A stretch of DNA of 64,000 nt from Pyronema omphalodes (lineage: Eukaryota; Ascomycota; Pezizomycetes; Pezizales; Pyronemataceae): contig JAJJXM010000062.1 of assembly GCA_024516155.1 (NCBI GenBank), forward strand, positions 186,001 to 250,000, given 5' to 3'. Within the stretch, counting starts at the first letter, position 1. Each line of letters starts with the position of its first letter. The notes beneath the pieces were generated by a model. The model was given only the letters and a program-made list of their open reading frames with translations, searched no databases and was not told the origin of the DNA. The position numbers and the translations under genes are program-made. Positions 23,927-36,545 of the stretch are shown here, piece by piece.

Positions 23927-24996
23927 CTATACCTTCATCATCCATCCCACCGCAATCTCAATACTATCCCTAACTCTCTGCTTCACATCTGTTCCCGTCA
24001 CATCCAATCCCGGGAATGCTCCATGAGTCCAGTTAAAGCTATACGGTTCCAAGGCTCGGCCGATGTTACGGATATCTTCGACTGGCATGGGAATCTGTGA
24101 GGGGGTAGAAAGTCGGGAGCGTTAGCCTCGATTTCTGTTATGTCCAACAAGGTTGTTGTTTGGGGATGAGATAGGTAGGAGATAGGTAGGAAAACAAACC
24201 ATATTTGGAATACTCCACATAAAAGAATAACTAGCGACCCCCTTTGGAGGATGTTCATAAGGACCTCTCGCACTCGGTACCGTCACCAAGGAATCCGCAA
24301 TCAATAGTCTACCCTCGCTATTTTCTCCCGCCAAGGATCCTGCGATATGAAGACATAAACTTCCGGGAAAGTGTCCACCGACTTTTACAGCTGTTACACC
24401 AGGGAGTATTTCCTGATGTTGCTGGTTTAACCAACTATAACTCGCTCCTTGTTCTTCGGTATCAAAGGAAAGCCATTCTTTATCTTCCGGTGCTACATAA
24501 ATTGGACAGTTGAAAACTTCGGACCAGGCCCGGTGAGTGGTGTAGTAATGAGGATGGCTGATTATGATGGCTTTTACCCCGCCGTGGGAGTTGATAAAGT
24601 CCACGGTTGGTGCATCGAGGAAGGCTATCAGGTCGAAGATTATATTGCCAGAGGGGGTTTTTAGGAAGAAACAACGTTGGCCTATCCCGAATTTGGGGGT
24701 GGTGTAGATGTGGTAAAGGTTTTCATTTTCGGGAGATACGAGTTCGATTTGGTTTTTGTGGGTAGATTGAAGTGTGGTTAGAGTGGTGTAGGTTGTGCCT
24801 GAGGGGAGGACGAATTGGCGGGGATCCTGTAGGGTGAGGGGTTAGTGGCTGGGAAATAGGGTTTGGGATTTGGCAGAGGGATACGAACGGCGCAGATTCG
24901 GCAGCCGAAGGGTTGGGTTTTGGGGTCCTGGGTTGGACCGAATTGTGTTCCGCAGGTGCTGCAGATGGGAAGATCTAAAGTTGTTGTGGCTAACAT
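23927..24996 (-). CDS. metallo-beta-lactamase-fold hydrolase with N-terminal zinc-ribbon-like motif
   Basis: Three exons on the minus strand (24996-24889, 24826-24200, 24094-23927) give 300 residues. Introns of 62 and 105 nt are GT-AG and keep phase. The N terminus has paired cysteines, Cys12/Cys15 (CSTCGTQF) and Cys32/Cys35 (CRIC), a layout common in this fungal family and likely to bind zinc. The lactamase fold shows SHPHYYTTH with His127, His129 and His134, then GGHFPGS and LLIADSLVTVP as the later metal-ligand regions. The Asp of the classical HxHxDH motif is replaced, as I recall for related fungal proteins. There is no signal peptide, so a cytosolic hydrolase is likely; the substrate is unknown. 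The first donor (GTTCGT) is slightly weak, but it is the only one that restores the expected CxxC-to-DPRQFV joint in frame. The gene is divergent from myosin-1, with about 1.1 kb between the starts. Confidence 0.85.
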
Positions 24997-26113
24997 TTTT
25001 TGGAGTTTTGTTTGGAAAGATGGAGCTATGGAATTGGAGATGGAGATGGGTTATGAGGTCATAATAAGTTCAGTAGCTTGACACTTTGTGTATAACCATA
25101 TGCCACCATAGCACTTCGCTTCCTTCGCTTCTCATCGGTCGGCACCATATCCGGACGGAGATGATCCAGCGCGCGCTTAGTAATTCGCACAGACACAGAC
25201 CGAGGACCCAGCGAAAAGGAAATTTCCGGGTCTTTTTAACTTGATGCGGGTTCTTGCTTCTGTGCGGAGATGTCATGCGCATGGCTTTCTATGGAAGCTC
25301 GAAAATGTGCCGAGTATGTATCTGAAGGAGGAGGATGCATCGTGACTTAAAAGTGAAGCTTGCCAGGCTCACTGCACAGCGATGACGTCTACTTGATCGC
25401 GCAAGCTTCTAAAAATTCTCAATCCGATCCAACCAAGATCTATACCCCCATCGAATAAGCAACATACCCTGATAGAGGCGTTCTGAAACAGTGGGAATCG
25501 TGAAACATTTACAGATTTTGGTAATGGTACGTGTGATAGCTCGTGCTCAAAGTGGTCAGGGTTCTCGGTTTCCTACATACAGACGGGATGTGCCATCTGT
25601 TTTGTTTCCACCGTGTCACCACTGAATGGGTAACCATTCATTTGTATTTACCCTTCAATTCATGAGAGAGATTCAACACAGCATCAAGGAAGATGATGAA
25701 AACGAATACGTATGTTTTAGTGGCGATAATTCGAAATAATGACTCGTCTCGGACATTCTATCCATACTGTTACTATTATTGCGCATTCTCTGTGGCTGTG
25801 TGCACATATGTACCAGTAACAGCTGTGGCGTTCTCGCTTAGTACCCAAGACGACTGCCGCGTACTCAAACCGTCCTAGAGTCCACAGCTCCTCCGTCACC
25901 ACCGCAACCCAACCCTCCTACTCACAGTCCTCCTGCAAAGACTGGCCATCTCCTCACTCCATTCCGCTTTCCGGCCTCCAGATACCGATTGCGGTTGCAG
26001 CATTTCATACGACAAATCCACGAAACTACTCCCCAAAGCATCGAGCAGAGAGCTCCGACTGGGATTCCCCTCCTTAACTACTATTACCTCAACTTGCGCC
26101 TACTCAACCGGAG
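24997..26113. promoter_or_regulatory. divergent promoter region between the hydrolase and myosin-1
   Basis: The two genes are transcribed away from each other from this interval, so it should contain both promoters and 5' leaders. Long pyrimidine-rich stretches close to 26113 fit a fungal leader. No specific site can be named with confidence, and no coding exon was seen. Confidence 0.5.
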
Positions 26114-29100
26114 ATGGTACGCAGCTTCCCAACTCCGCATATTCCACAAATCAACTCCTCTTACCAATATCACAGGGTGTAACAAAGCGCGCCGGACGTA
26201 AGAAAAATGCCGAAGCAGACTTCGCGACCGCAGGAGCTTCCTCCGGAGGAGCAGGTGGGAAGTCTAGCAAGAAGAATGTCGGAAAGGCTGTCTTTGAGGC
26301 AAAGAAGAAGACAGACGTTGGAGTGTCAGATCTTACCTTGATCTCGAAGATTACAGACGAGGAAATCAACCAGAACTTGATGAAGCGATTTCATGCGAAG
26401 TGTATCTATGTGCGTACAGTGGCGATCAGGAGGAGGGGGGAATGGGTAGTAGGGGAAGCTGACGAGGAAACTGTAGACATACATCGGACATGTGTTAATT
26501 TCTGTCAATCCATTCCGCGACTTGGGAATCTATACCGATGAGGTTCTTGCAAGCTATAGGGGTAAGAACCGATTGGAGTCGCCGCCCCACGTATTCGCAG
26601 TTGCAGAGAGTGCCTACTACAACATGAACGGTTACAAGGAGAACCAGTGTGTAATTATTAGGTGAGATTATACTAGGAGTTTTCTTCGCACTGGAAACTG
26701 ACGATTGGCAGTGGTGAGTCCGGAGCCGGAAAGACCGAAGCAGCAAAGCGAATTATGCAGTACATTGCCGCAGCGTCGACTACATCTTCAGATACCATTC
26801 AGAGAATCAAAGACATGGTTTTGGCGACCAATCCCCTACTAGAAGCATTCGGGTGTGCAAAGACCCTCCGTAACAACAACTCCAGTCGACACGGAAAGTA
26901 CCTCGAAATTCAATTCAACGGCCAGGGAGAGCCCATTGGAGCCAACATCACCAACTACCTATTAGAAAAGAACCGTGTTGTCGGACAAATTAAGGAGGAG
27001 CGCAACTTCCACATTTTCTACCAGTTCACAAAAGCCGCAAGTGCTGAGCACAGACGTAAGGCTAGACCCCGGATAGGAAGGTTTTTGTGTCTGACAAAAT
27101 TACAGAGGTTTTTGGTCTACAAACGCCGGATACTTATCTCTACACTTCAAAGGCCGGATGTCTTGAGGTTCCGGGTATCGACGATGTCGCCGAATTCGCT
27201 GACACCTTAAACGCCATGAACGTTATTGGATTGTCTAAAGATGAGCAGGACCAGATTTTCAGAATGATTGCTGCTATCTTGTGGTTGGGTAACGTGCGGT
27301 TCAAGCCATCGGAAACTTCGGATGGTAGTGAAATTGCCGACACTTCAGTCACGGACTTTGTTTCGTACCTTCTTCAGGTCGACTCGGCAGCGGTTAAGAG
27401 GGCTCTTACAATCCGAATTATGGAGACAAGTCGCGGAGGACGCAGGGGTAGTGTTTACGAGGTTCCATTGAACATCGCACAAGCTACCGCAGTCCGTGAT
27501 GCGCTTGCCAAGGGAATTTACAACAACCTTTTCGAGTGGATTGTAGACCGAGTAAACAAGGCTATGCAGCATTCTGCTGGTTCTATTTCCAACACAATTG
27601 GTATCTTGGATATTTACGGATTCGAAATTTTCGACACCAACTCTTTCGAGCAGCTTTGTATCAACTATGTCAACGAGAAGTTGCAGCAAATTTTTATTCA
27701 ACTTACCTTGAAGACTGAACAGGAGGAGTACGAGAAGGAACAAATTACTTGGACCCCGATTCAGTACTTTGACAACAAGGTTGTGTGTGAATTGATTGAG
27801 GAGAAGAGACCTCCCGGAGTTTTCGCCGCTTTGAACGATGCTTGCGCAACTGCTCACGCGGACCCCGCTGCGGCTGATGGAACTTTTGTTCAGAGATTGA
27901 ACATGTTGAGCAGCCACAAGCACTTTGAGAACCGTTCCGGTCAATTCGTCATCAAGCACTATGCCGGAGACGTGAACTACAGCATTACCGGAATGACGGA
28001 CAAGAACAAGGATCAGCTTCTAAGGGATATCCTGGAGCTTGTAGAAGCCAGTCAGAACCCATTCGTTCACACCCTGTTCCCTGACAAGATCGACAGGGAC
28101 AACAAGCGTCGTCCCCCGACTGCGTCTGACAAGATTAAACAATCCGCAAACGATCTTGTTACAACTCTCATGAAGGCTCAGCCGAGTTACATTCGTACTA
28201 TCAAACCCAATCAGAATAAGAGCCCTACGGAATATAACGAACCGGCTGTTTTGCATCAGATCAAATATCTTGGTTTGAAGGAGAACGTTCGTATCAGACG
28301 TGCAGGTTTCGCTTACCGTCAATCTTTCGAGAAGTTTGTTGAGCGCTTCTTCTTGATTTCTGGTCGTACATCTTATGCTGGAGAATACGTCTGGGAGGGA
28401 GATGCCCGCTCCGCCGCCCAGGCTATCCTTAAAGATACCGGTCTGCCTACAACAGAGTACCAGATGGGAGTCACAAAGGTCTTTATTAAAACCCCCGAAT
28501 CTCTCTTTGGACTCGAAGCTATGCGTGACAAGTTCTGGCACAACATGGCGACCCGTATTCAGAGGGCCTGGAGAAACTATCTCAGATACCGTGCAGAGTG
28601 TGCTACCCGTATCCAGCGCGCTTGGAGGAAGAAGAGAGGTGGATTGGAGTACTTGCAGTTGAGGGATGAGGGACACAAGATTCTTGCCGGAAGAAAGGAG
28701 CGTAGAAGAATGAGTATCCTCGGATCAAGGCGATTCTTGGGAGATTACCTAGGAGCCGGATTCTCTGGAGGACCAGGTGCTATGCTCCGTAAAAACGCCG
28801 GTATCTCCTCGTCTGAAGATGTAGTATTCAGTGCCCGTGGAGAAATCCTAGTTTCAAAATTGGGTCGCAGCTCCAAGCCATCGCCTAGAGTCATCATCCT
28901 GGTTCGTAACCCATTTCCCATCAAGTAACAACCCGAAATACTCATCAAATATCACTAGACAAACAAAGCTCTCTACATCATCATGCAAGCCTTGGTCAAC
29001 GGCCAGCTCCAAATTTCCGCTGAACACAACATTCCCGTTGGAGCCATCAAATATGTCGGCATGACGAACCTCCGCGATGACTGGTTCTGTCTTGGTGTTG

Positions 29101-30096
29101 GATCTCCCCAAGCTCCCGACCCATTAGTCTCCTGCGTTCTGAAAACCGAGCTTGTAACACACCTAAAACGAGTCCTCCGTGGTAGTCTTGAAGTAAAAAT
29201 CGGTCCGACAATCGAATACTCCAAGAAGCCCGGCAAGATCGCAGTAATTAAATGCGTGAAAGACCCCTCAACAGGTTTATTCGACACCTACAAATCCAGT
29301 ACCATCCACGTTTCCCAGGGAGAACCTGCAAACTCGGTTTCTAAACCGACTCCCAAAGGAAAACCTGTCGCTGCTAAACCTATCACTAAAGGAAAACTTC
29401 TCAAAAAGGGTGGCCCAAGTAAGGTTATACCCAAGGCTAGACCTCTACCCCAGGAAGCTGGTATTAGACCTCTGCCTAGAAATATTCCCGGTCTTGCACC
29501 CATGCCTGCTGCCTCAGCTACTGCTACTCCCGCTGCAGTACCTCGCAAGACAGTCCCCATAGCAGTTGCCGCCAGTCACACACGCACGCCATCATCCTCC
29601 GCCTCGCGACCACCCCCACCTCCTCCCTCTGCGCCTCCAATGGCCCCAGCGGAAGCCCCACAAGTTCCCACCTGTAAAGCTCTCTACGATTTCGTTGGAA
29701 GCTCAGAAAAGGAACTCTCGGTATCGCTGAATGAAGTAGTAGAGATCATAAGGAAAGAAGAAAATGGATGGTGGTTGGTAAAGAAGATGGATAGTGAGTT
29801 ACAGGGTTGGGCACCGACTAGTTACTTGCAGGAGCTACCAATGGCTCCTAAACGCCCTATCAATGGCATGGGCAAGAAGAAGCCACCGGCTCCACCCAAG
29901 AGACCCGGGGTTCAGGGAGCGGCGGAAGCTGCGCCGGCTGCCGGAGGTGGAAGCTTTGCGGGTGGTTTGGCGGAAGCTGTAAGTTTTGTTCTTATTCTGA
30001 AGTAATAGTTTTCAGAGTGCTAATAGTTGTGTTTTATAGTTGAAGCAACGTCAAGCAGCATTGAATGCGAAGGATGATGATGATGATGACTGGTAA
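26114..30096 (+). CDS. MYO1: class I myosin (myosin-1)
   Basis: Seven exons (26114-26116, 26176-26409, 26477-26661, 26712-27055, 27106-28901, 28959-29978, 30040-30096) give 1212 residues. The first exon is just the ATG. All introns are GT-AG and every joint restores conserved sequence, for example the ATPase P-loop GESGAGKT at about residues 142-149. The motor covers roughly residues 50-730. Ser371 in [10 protein letters not shown] is the site that PAK kinases phosphorylate in fungal myosin-I. Two IQ motifs ([27 protein letters not shown]) lie near 737-775 and should bind calmodulin-type light chains. A basic membrane-binding TH1 tail follows, then a proline-rich part, an SH3 domain ([19 protein letters not shown], about 1090-1150), and an acidic tail ending in a run of Asp plus Trp, which activates Arp2/3 in this family. 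The role is actin patch assembly, endocytosis and polar growth at the plasma membrane. The length matches the family. Confidence 0.97.
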
Positions 30097-31206
30097 GCGT
30101 CGTCATGGCTGAGTGAAGGTGTGAAGGCGTAAGGTGTAAGGTGCAGAAAGGACTGTTTGATTTGAGGTTCCCCGGTGGTGATTTCGTTCGTGTGCTGCTT
30201 TGTTGAGCTGCACTTTCTTTGCACATTTTTTTTTTTTTTTGCACACTGTGGTTATATATGGCCATACCTGCGTTACAGGAGTCCGTTACAAGTTACTCGT
30301 CGATACAGTATAGGTTGGATTTTTTGTAGAGCTTTTTTTTCGTGCGTTTTATATACTTTGCCTTTTTTTTTTGTTTTTTTTTGGAGGCTAGATTGTTTGA
30401 AAGACGAGAAATACTAGGTTTTAAATAGTTGTTTATTGAAATGATATCCGGAGTGTAGATTATGTGGGTTATACTGTGTTGGTATCATGAGAACTGGGTT
30501 GGTGATTGTGCTGATGATGAGCTGGTTTCAACTCTCGTGATCATAGGAAGGAATTCACTGTTGACCCCTCATGATGATGAGAGTTATCACAAGAATTGTA
30601 GTCAATTTACCCCTCAATCACAAGAGCTGTATAGTGCACCATAGTCCATTTACCCCTCACAATCATCAGAGTCCATCACAAGAGTTCTGGTGGATAATGA
30701 CGACGGTTGCATACAAAAGTACAGATTTCGGGGATCGCTTCACCCAAAATAGCCGCCGCTAGCCACGCCTCCCTGGCTGATCTGCTGGCCCGTCTCTAGC
30801 GCTCGTACTAGTCACCGGCCCAACCCAGCAGCAGACCCAAGCAAACCACCTGGCAACACTTTTGGGTTCAGAGCAGAGTGTTCAAACCAAACCCGCCCCA
30901 ACAACGCCCGCCGTACAACTCAGCAGGCGACTCGCTGAGCTGCTGTGGTTTGTGGTTTGTGGCTCGCTGACTTTTGGTAGAGTTTCACTGAATACGCCCG
31001 CATCCCACGCCCCACCCACGCACCCACCCAGAGTTGCAGACAGGGCTCGCTTGACTGCCCACCCAACTACCCGGCCTATTCTCCTCCCACCCACCACCCC
31101 CCCCCCCCCCCCAACCTCCCGCCGCTCCCTTCCTTTGGTTCCCCTCCCCCCTTCTCCTCCACTCCCGTCTCGTCCTGCTTGGTTCTCGCCACTATGCACT
31201 TCCACC
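30097..31206. other. intergenic region between myosin-1 and PFA4
   Basis: The left part is the probable 3' untranslated region of myosin-1, with several T runs. Around 30560-30700 the phrase ACCCCTCA(A)TCA with CACAAGAG recurs several times. The right part is the C-rich promoter and leader of PFA4. It includes a 16-base poly-C run at 31097-31112, roughly 95 bases before the start codon. The PFA4 reading frame stays open upstream to 30862 but has no ATG there. Confidence 0.6.
31097..31112 (+). repeat. poly-C tract, 16 bases, in the PFA4 leader or promoter
   Basis: An uninterrupted run of C within a pyrimidine-rich region, close enough to the start codon at 31207 to lie in the promoter or transcribed leader. 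Confidence 0.95.
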
Positions 31207-32776
31207 ATGCTCGACCACTCTTTATCCCGGGTAGCAGTCGCCAGTGTGGTAACAACTATCTGTATCCTTTCATACCCTAGCCAGTTGTTTCTATTGTCGA
31301 AATACTTTACCCCGACTCAGCATGTGTTTTTTAATGCTTTGATTGCTTGCATTTGGGTTACTTATGCTAGGACTGTTTTAACTGATCCGGGGAGTCCACC
31401 GAGGAGTGGGAAAGGCGGAGGAGGAGGATATGAGGGAATGGATGCGGAGGAAGGAAGAGGAAGGTTTGAGAAGAGAAGACTAATCGCTTCATATACTGGA
31501 AGATGGTGTAAGAGGTGTGAGAGATATAAACCTCCAAGATGTCATCATTGCAAGACTTGCAAGAAGTGCGTATTAATATTTTCGTTTCGTTTCGTTTCCC
31601 CACCACTTATCCTATCACATCTCAAGGAATCTCAAGAAGATGAAACATCTTGAAGAGTCGGGATAGCTAACAACTTTTAGATGCGTTCTGAAAATGGACC
31701 ATCATTGTCCATGGACTGCCAGCTGCATCGGTTTTCGTAACCTCCCGCACTTCCTACGTTTCTTAACATACGCTACCTTCACCTGTTCCTACCTGTGGCT
31801 ACAACTATTCTACCGAGCCTGCGCCGTCTGGTCTGCGCGGGACCTCCCCGCTTTCTACGCCCCCCACACAGTCCCCGAGATGGCACTTCTCGCCGTCCTA
31901 CTCCTAATCGACACTCCTCTTACCATCGCCCTCTTCATCCTCTTCATCCGTACCTTTGTCCAAGCCGCAGAAGGCTATACCTCTATTGAAACCTGGGAGC
32001 TAGAACGCCACCAAGCTTTGGTGCGTCGTGGATTAGCTCGTAGACAGGTATTTCCATATGACATTGGAATCTGGGACAATCTCGTTGTTGCTTTTGGAGG
32101 ACAATGGTTTTTCCCCTTGTGGTTGAATCCGTTTTCTTGCACTCCTGTTGTTGGCGAACGTATTCCGGTAAAGCAACTTGGGGAAACTGGAAAGAATGGA
32201 GAAGTTACCTTGTTGGCGGGTTTGGAGTTTGAGGTAAATGGATTTGAAGACCCGAACACCGAATGGCCTCCGAGAGACCCGGAAAAACAGGGAAGAGTAG
32301 AAATGATGAAGAGGAGTGGGAATTTTAAGATTATGGAGGATTCCGTGGAGTTTGCGGAGGGCATTAGACAGAGACAGAGAATGGATTTGTATCGCCGTGC
32401 ACAGGCTAGGGAGAGGAAGAAGGTGGCGTTGTATGGAGATTCTATTAGGGGAAGAGAGCAGTATGGAATGGATTCCTGGACGCCTGGTGAAGATGTCTAT
32501 AGGGAGCAGTCATACAGGGGGGAGAAGGATTATTATGGCAACAGCACTGCGACGAATTGGGGCATGGAGCGCGATTCGTTACATGAAGGCAATGAAAATG
32601 ATATCATTGATTGGAGGAATAGTGATGGGGAAAGATTGGCGGATTTCGGGGTGGATGAAGAACTGGAAGATGAGGATGAGGATGTTCCTTTGGCTCAGTT
32701 GATGCAGAGAAGGAGAAGGGAAATGAAACCAAAAGGAAACGTTTTAGGGGAGCTTTGTAGGAATGTCGTGCTATAG
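31207..32776 (+). CDS. PFA4: palmitoyltransferase Pfa4 (DHHC family)
   Basis: Two exons, 31207-31565 and 31681-32776, give 484 residues. The 115-nt GTGCGT...TTTTAG intron splits a lysine codon and rebuilds CKTCKKCVLKMDHHCPWT exactly. The DHHC active site is at residues 126-129, inside the cysteine-rich domain (RWCKRCERYKPPRCHHCKTC). Four membrane segments are visible, two before and two after this domain. Family-specific stretches are FPYDIGIW, LNPFSCTP and EFEVNGFEDPNTEWPPRDP, which point to Pfa4 rather than other DHHC enzymes. In yeast, Pfa4 sits in the endoplasmic reticulum and palmitoylates chitin synthase Chs3 so that it can leave the ER; the same role is likely here. The C-terminal ~200 residues are charged and low in conservation. 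ATG at 31207 is the first in frame. Confidence 0.95.
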
Positions 32777-32939
32777 GATATGGATGGATGGCTAACGAGT
32801 TTGTAGCTAAGAAAAAGGTGGAACGGGGAAAACTTAGGTAAGCTTTCGATTGGTATTCATGGTAACTGTCGAATTGAAAAGAGGCGGAGGAAGTATTGTA
32901 TTGGAAGAGAAGATGAAAGAGGTGGAATGGAAGACAAAA

Positions 32940-32941
<2 letters not shown>

Positions 32942-32975
<34 letters not shown>
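32942..32975 (+). repeat. (AG)n dinucleotide microsatellite, about 17 copies
   Basis: A pure AG repeat about 170 bases past the PFA4 stop codon, probably in its 3' untranslated or flanking region. Confidence 0.95.
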
Positions 32976-32980
<5 letters not shown>

Positions 32981-33177
32981 AAGTAGATGAATACCCATTA
33001 TGATATATTTTGTATGAAATTTTTGGAGTTGTATGGATTGGATTGGATTTTTAGGAATCGAAAAAATATATATAAAAGTATTTGTAGTTACAGATATTTT
33101 ATCTTAGATGAACACCTACAACGTCATTTGTTGTATTGTTATTCTTAGTCTTCCTCGTTGGCCTTTCGGTATGCTCG

Positions 33178-33225
<48 letters not shown>
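33178..33225 (+). repeat. (TCA)n trinucleotide microsatellite, about 16 copies
   Basis: A pure TCA repeat. In one frame it reads as a poly-isoleucine run, which is why a spurious ORF covers it. Confidence 0.95.
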
Positions 33226-34299
33226 CCAGCGGCAGAAGTAACAACAGCCAGCTGAGAACCAGGAACCAGGAATCAGGAATCAAGATTCATCGTCATAGAG
33301 AGACGGGAGAATGATACAATAAGAGAAATGATACTATTTTTGTCAACGAGATGATGGTGACGATATTGAAATCTCACTGACGGAGCTGAAATAAAGCGGA
33401 GAATTTGTATACATATACATACATACGTGGCTGTTTCGTTTGATTGATCTCGTGGTGGATGGACAGCTGGGCGATTGTACAGTAGTACAGTAGTACATAG
33501 CTCCACAGCTCGTTAATTCGTGTGGATATGCCCTCGCTCTCTCTCTCTGCATACACCTCTTGTTAAATTGTAACTTTTTTCCTCAGTTGATTCACTCCTT
33601 CACTTGATTCACTTATCCAGAAACCCCAAATAGCTATACTGGTGTATATCGAAGTATGTAGCAACAAACGCCCCCCCGGCTGAAACATACCACATACCAC
33701 CCCGCACGCTAGTCCCTGGTCATATTTTGTTCTTGGGCGGCCTGTGGACTGGATTGTGGACTGTGGACCTTGCATGCTTCTATAGTGGTATGATACAGGG
33801 AGGGACAGAGGATACAGGGACAGAGAGACGGAGGGATAGAGGATAGAGAGACGGAGGATAGAGGGATAGGACAGATTGGACAGATTTGACAACACATACT
33901 GCCTACTGCCTACTGCCTATGTACTACCGGTTGCGGTTGCAGATTGCAGATTGCAGCTGGTAAATGCATGGGTGGGAGTTGGTGGTTTAGATGTGGTATT
34001 TATGTACATAGCTACATAGCGGGCTTTGGTTGTGTTTTTTGGGGGATTTTGGAGGATTGGGGTATTTGGGGGAGAGGGGTGATGATGTGGGGAGAGATCT
34101 GGGATGGGGAGTAATGGGGGATTGGGGGGGATTGGGGGATTGGGAATGGGGGGATTGAGATAAGAGATAGTATACATGGCATACATAGCCGAGCCGTGTT
34201 TCGGGTTTCGGGTTTCGGGTTTCGGCTTGTATGTAGAAGATTCACCACATGTGGGTAATATAATACGGGAACTGTAAAAAAAAAATGGAATCTACAGAT

Positions 34300-36545
34300 A
34301 TGTATGCACATACAGAACAGAAGAGGAATCTTAGGCACATACAGAAGACATATGTACCATACAGAAGAGTCACTGCATACAGAAGAGTCATAAAATCCAT
34401 GAGCCATAAGATCGACGAAGTACACGCATAGGTATGTAACATACCGGGTCCACTTCGCATCCCGATGCAGTGCAGAGCCGAGCCGAAGGTGCAGTTACAT
34501 ATACATATGGTGTTCTGCTTTTGTTAAGTTATAGTTAAAGCTCAGTATTTTTTTTTTTGGTCGGAAAAATACATACGGATTCTTTAATGCTTCAGAGATT
34601 CAGAGATTCAGAGATCTGGAGTTAAGGGTTTTGGTTGCGGTTTATTTGAGGAGGTAAGAGAATATATGTATGTACGGGAACTGTAAAAAGTGAATTTACA
34701 GATATGCATATAGAAGAGTCACTGCATATGGAAGAGTTATAGGATCTATAACTTAACATCGATATGATCGACGAAACTAAACTATAGATGTATGTACACG
34801 CAGAGGTATGTAACATACCGGGTCCACTCGCTTCCCGATGTAGTGCAGAGCCGAGCCGATGGTGCAGTTAGGGTGCACGTTCTGATTTTGTATGGCGTAT
34901 GTAATTCTGAAGCTCTGTACTTCTTTGTTTATAAAATAATTGAGAATTTTCAGAGCTACGTCTCGAGATTCATTTAGATGATGATTGAAATGTAATTGCC
35001 GCCGCCTGTTAATTTCTATGGATATGTTTTGTATGTGCTTTATGAGGACTTATCTACATGGTCCATGCATACATATGGTGCCATACAGAACATCTTGCGC
35101 TTCACTAATTTTGCATCTATATACATATGTACATAAGGGATATGACAATCATAAGATCAATGAACTACACGCATATATACCCTGCTGGGTTTATTCGCTC
35201 TACTCGCTTCCCGATACAGTACAGTCCCGAGCCGAAGTTACATTTCGTAATTCAGTTGTAATTCAATTAAATCTACCTCTTCGTTAATCAGAAAAGCAAT
35301 TTAGATACTTTAGAGCTCTGGGTTTCTTGAATGGAGGATGATGGAAATACATAGGTTTGTAACCCTCCATGTATATACTCCATAAACGCGGTATGTAGAC
35401 AGAATTCCGAGATATCTTCCATGATCATGTACGTAATCCGTATGTATATCAATATTCTATGTATGCATATAGCTTACAATATCCGCACGGCATAACATAC
35501 GCACAGCATATCATCATCAACACTCAGTTCTCAGTTCTTGCATCAAATCACAGATCATCGGCACTGCAAAATAAGATATAGGGCTTAGTTAGCCAGCCAG
35601 TTAGCTAGGTTTCCTTAGGTTCCAATTTTGGTTGATTGGCTGGTTGGTTAATTGGTGGGATTGACGAGGTGAGGTGGCTGATATCGATATGCAGCGAAAC
35701 GATATGAAGCGAAGTGATCCATATGCAGCAGAATAATAGAACCGCAATAATGAAGCGAAATATCTGCATTACGATGTATGTATATACATAGCTGCATGCG
35801 TAGAATTAGAATTAGTGAAGCGTAAGATGTTACGTAATGTATGAGGTGCTTATGTATGTGTGGAAAATGTACTGGACATGGTATATGTATAGATAAGCAT
35901 AAGTCTATGTACATACATCAAGTATATACATGGAAGGCTGCAAACCTATGTATTTTCAATCATCTCTAACTAATAAACCTGGAGCTCTAAAGTATCTAAA
36001 TCGCTTTTTGATTAACGAAGAGGTAGATTTAACTGAATTACAACTGAATTACGAAATCAGAACGCTTCAAATGTAACTTCGGCTCGGCACTGTACTGCGG
36101 AGGGAAGCGAGTGTGTGCAGCGAGTGAACCCGGTATGGTATATATGCGTGTAGTTCGTCAATCTTATGACTTTTATGATCCTTATGTAGATATGTATGTA
36201 GCTGCAGAATTAGTGAAGCGTAAGATGTTGTGTATGGCACCATATTTATGCATAGACCGTGTAGATAAGTCCTCATAAGGCACATACATGCATATCCATA
36301 GAAATTTACAGGCAGCGGCCATATGTATTCATTATCATCTAAATGGATCTCGAGCCGTAGCTCTGAAGATTCTCAATTACTTGTAATATAAACAAAGAAG
36401 TATAGAGCTTTAACTAAATTTACAATACTGTACCTCGCAACCAAAACACCCTAACTGCACCAGCTTCGGCTCGGCTCTGCACTGCATTGGGAAGCGAGTA
36501 GACCCGGTATGTAGTTTAGTTCGTCGATCTTATATACCTGATCAA
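34300..36545. repeat. large imperfect inverted repeat built from ~370-base tandem units
   Basis: The stretch 34760-35395 matches the reverse complement of 35910-36545 along almost its whole length, with many substitutions and small indels. Shared words include CCGAGCCGAAGTTACATTT, GGACTTATCTACA, CGCTTCACTAATT, TACTTCTTTGTTTATA and TACATAGGTTTG. Inside each arm the same unit recurs about every 370-390 bases. The marker word CGAGCCGA with CGCTTCCC nearby lies at about 34470, 34850 and 35230 on the plus strand, and inverted at about 36085 and 36475. A partial extra unit lies inverted at 35770-35900 and another direct one at 34300-34560. The spacer between the arms is about 515 bases. No ORF of note and no matching target duplication was found. 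It could be a foldback element or a structural chromosome repeat. Confidence 0.8.

Noticed and set aside
23733..24026. Plus-strand ORF with a hydrophobic start
   Set aside because: It has no ATG start and overlaps the last exon of the metallo-beta-lactamase-fold gene, which is far better supported.
27345..27959. Long minus-strand ORFs opposite the myosin motor (also 28020-28676)
   Set aside because: They are shadows of strongly coding sequence; the plus strand encodes an unmistakable myosin motor.
30862..31206. Upstream extension of the PFA4 reading frame
   Set aside because: The frame is open but has no ATG, is Pro/Thr-rich and contains the poly-C tract. Pfa4 proteins start close to the first membrane helix, as with ATG at 31207.
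34198..34228. GGGTTTC repeats considered as an internal telomere sequence
   Set aside because: There are only four copies, and the unit does not match the TTAGGG repeat expected for filamentous ascomycetes.
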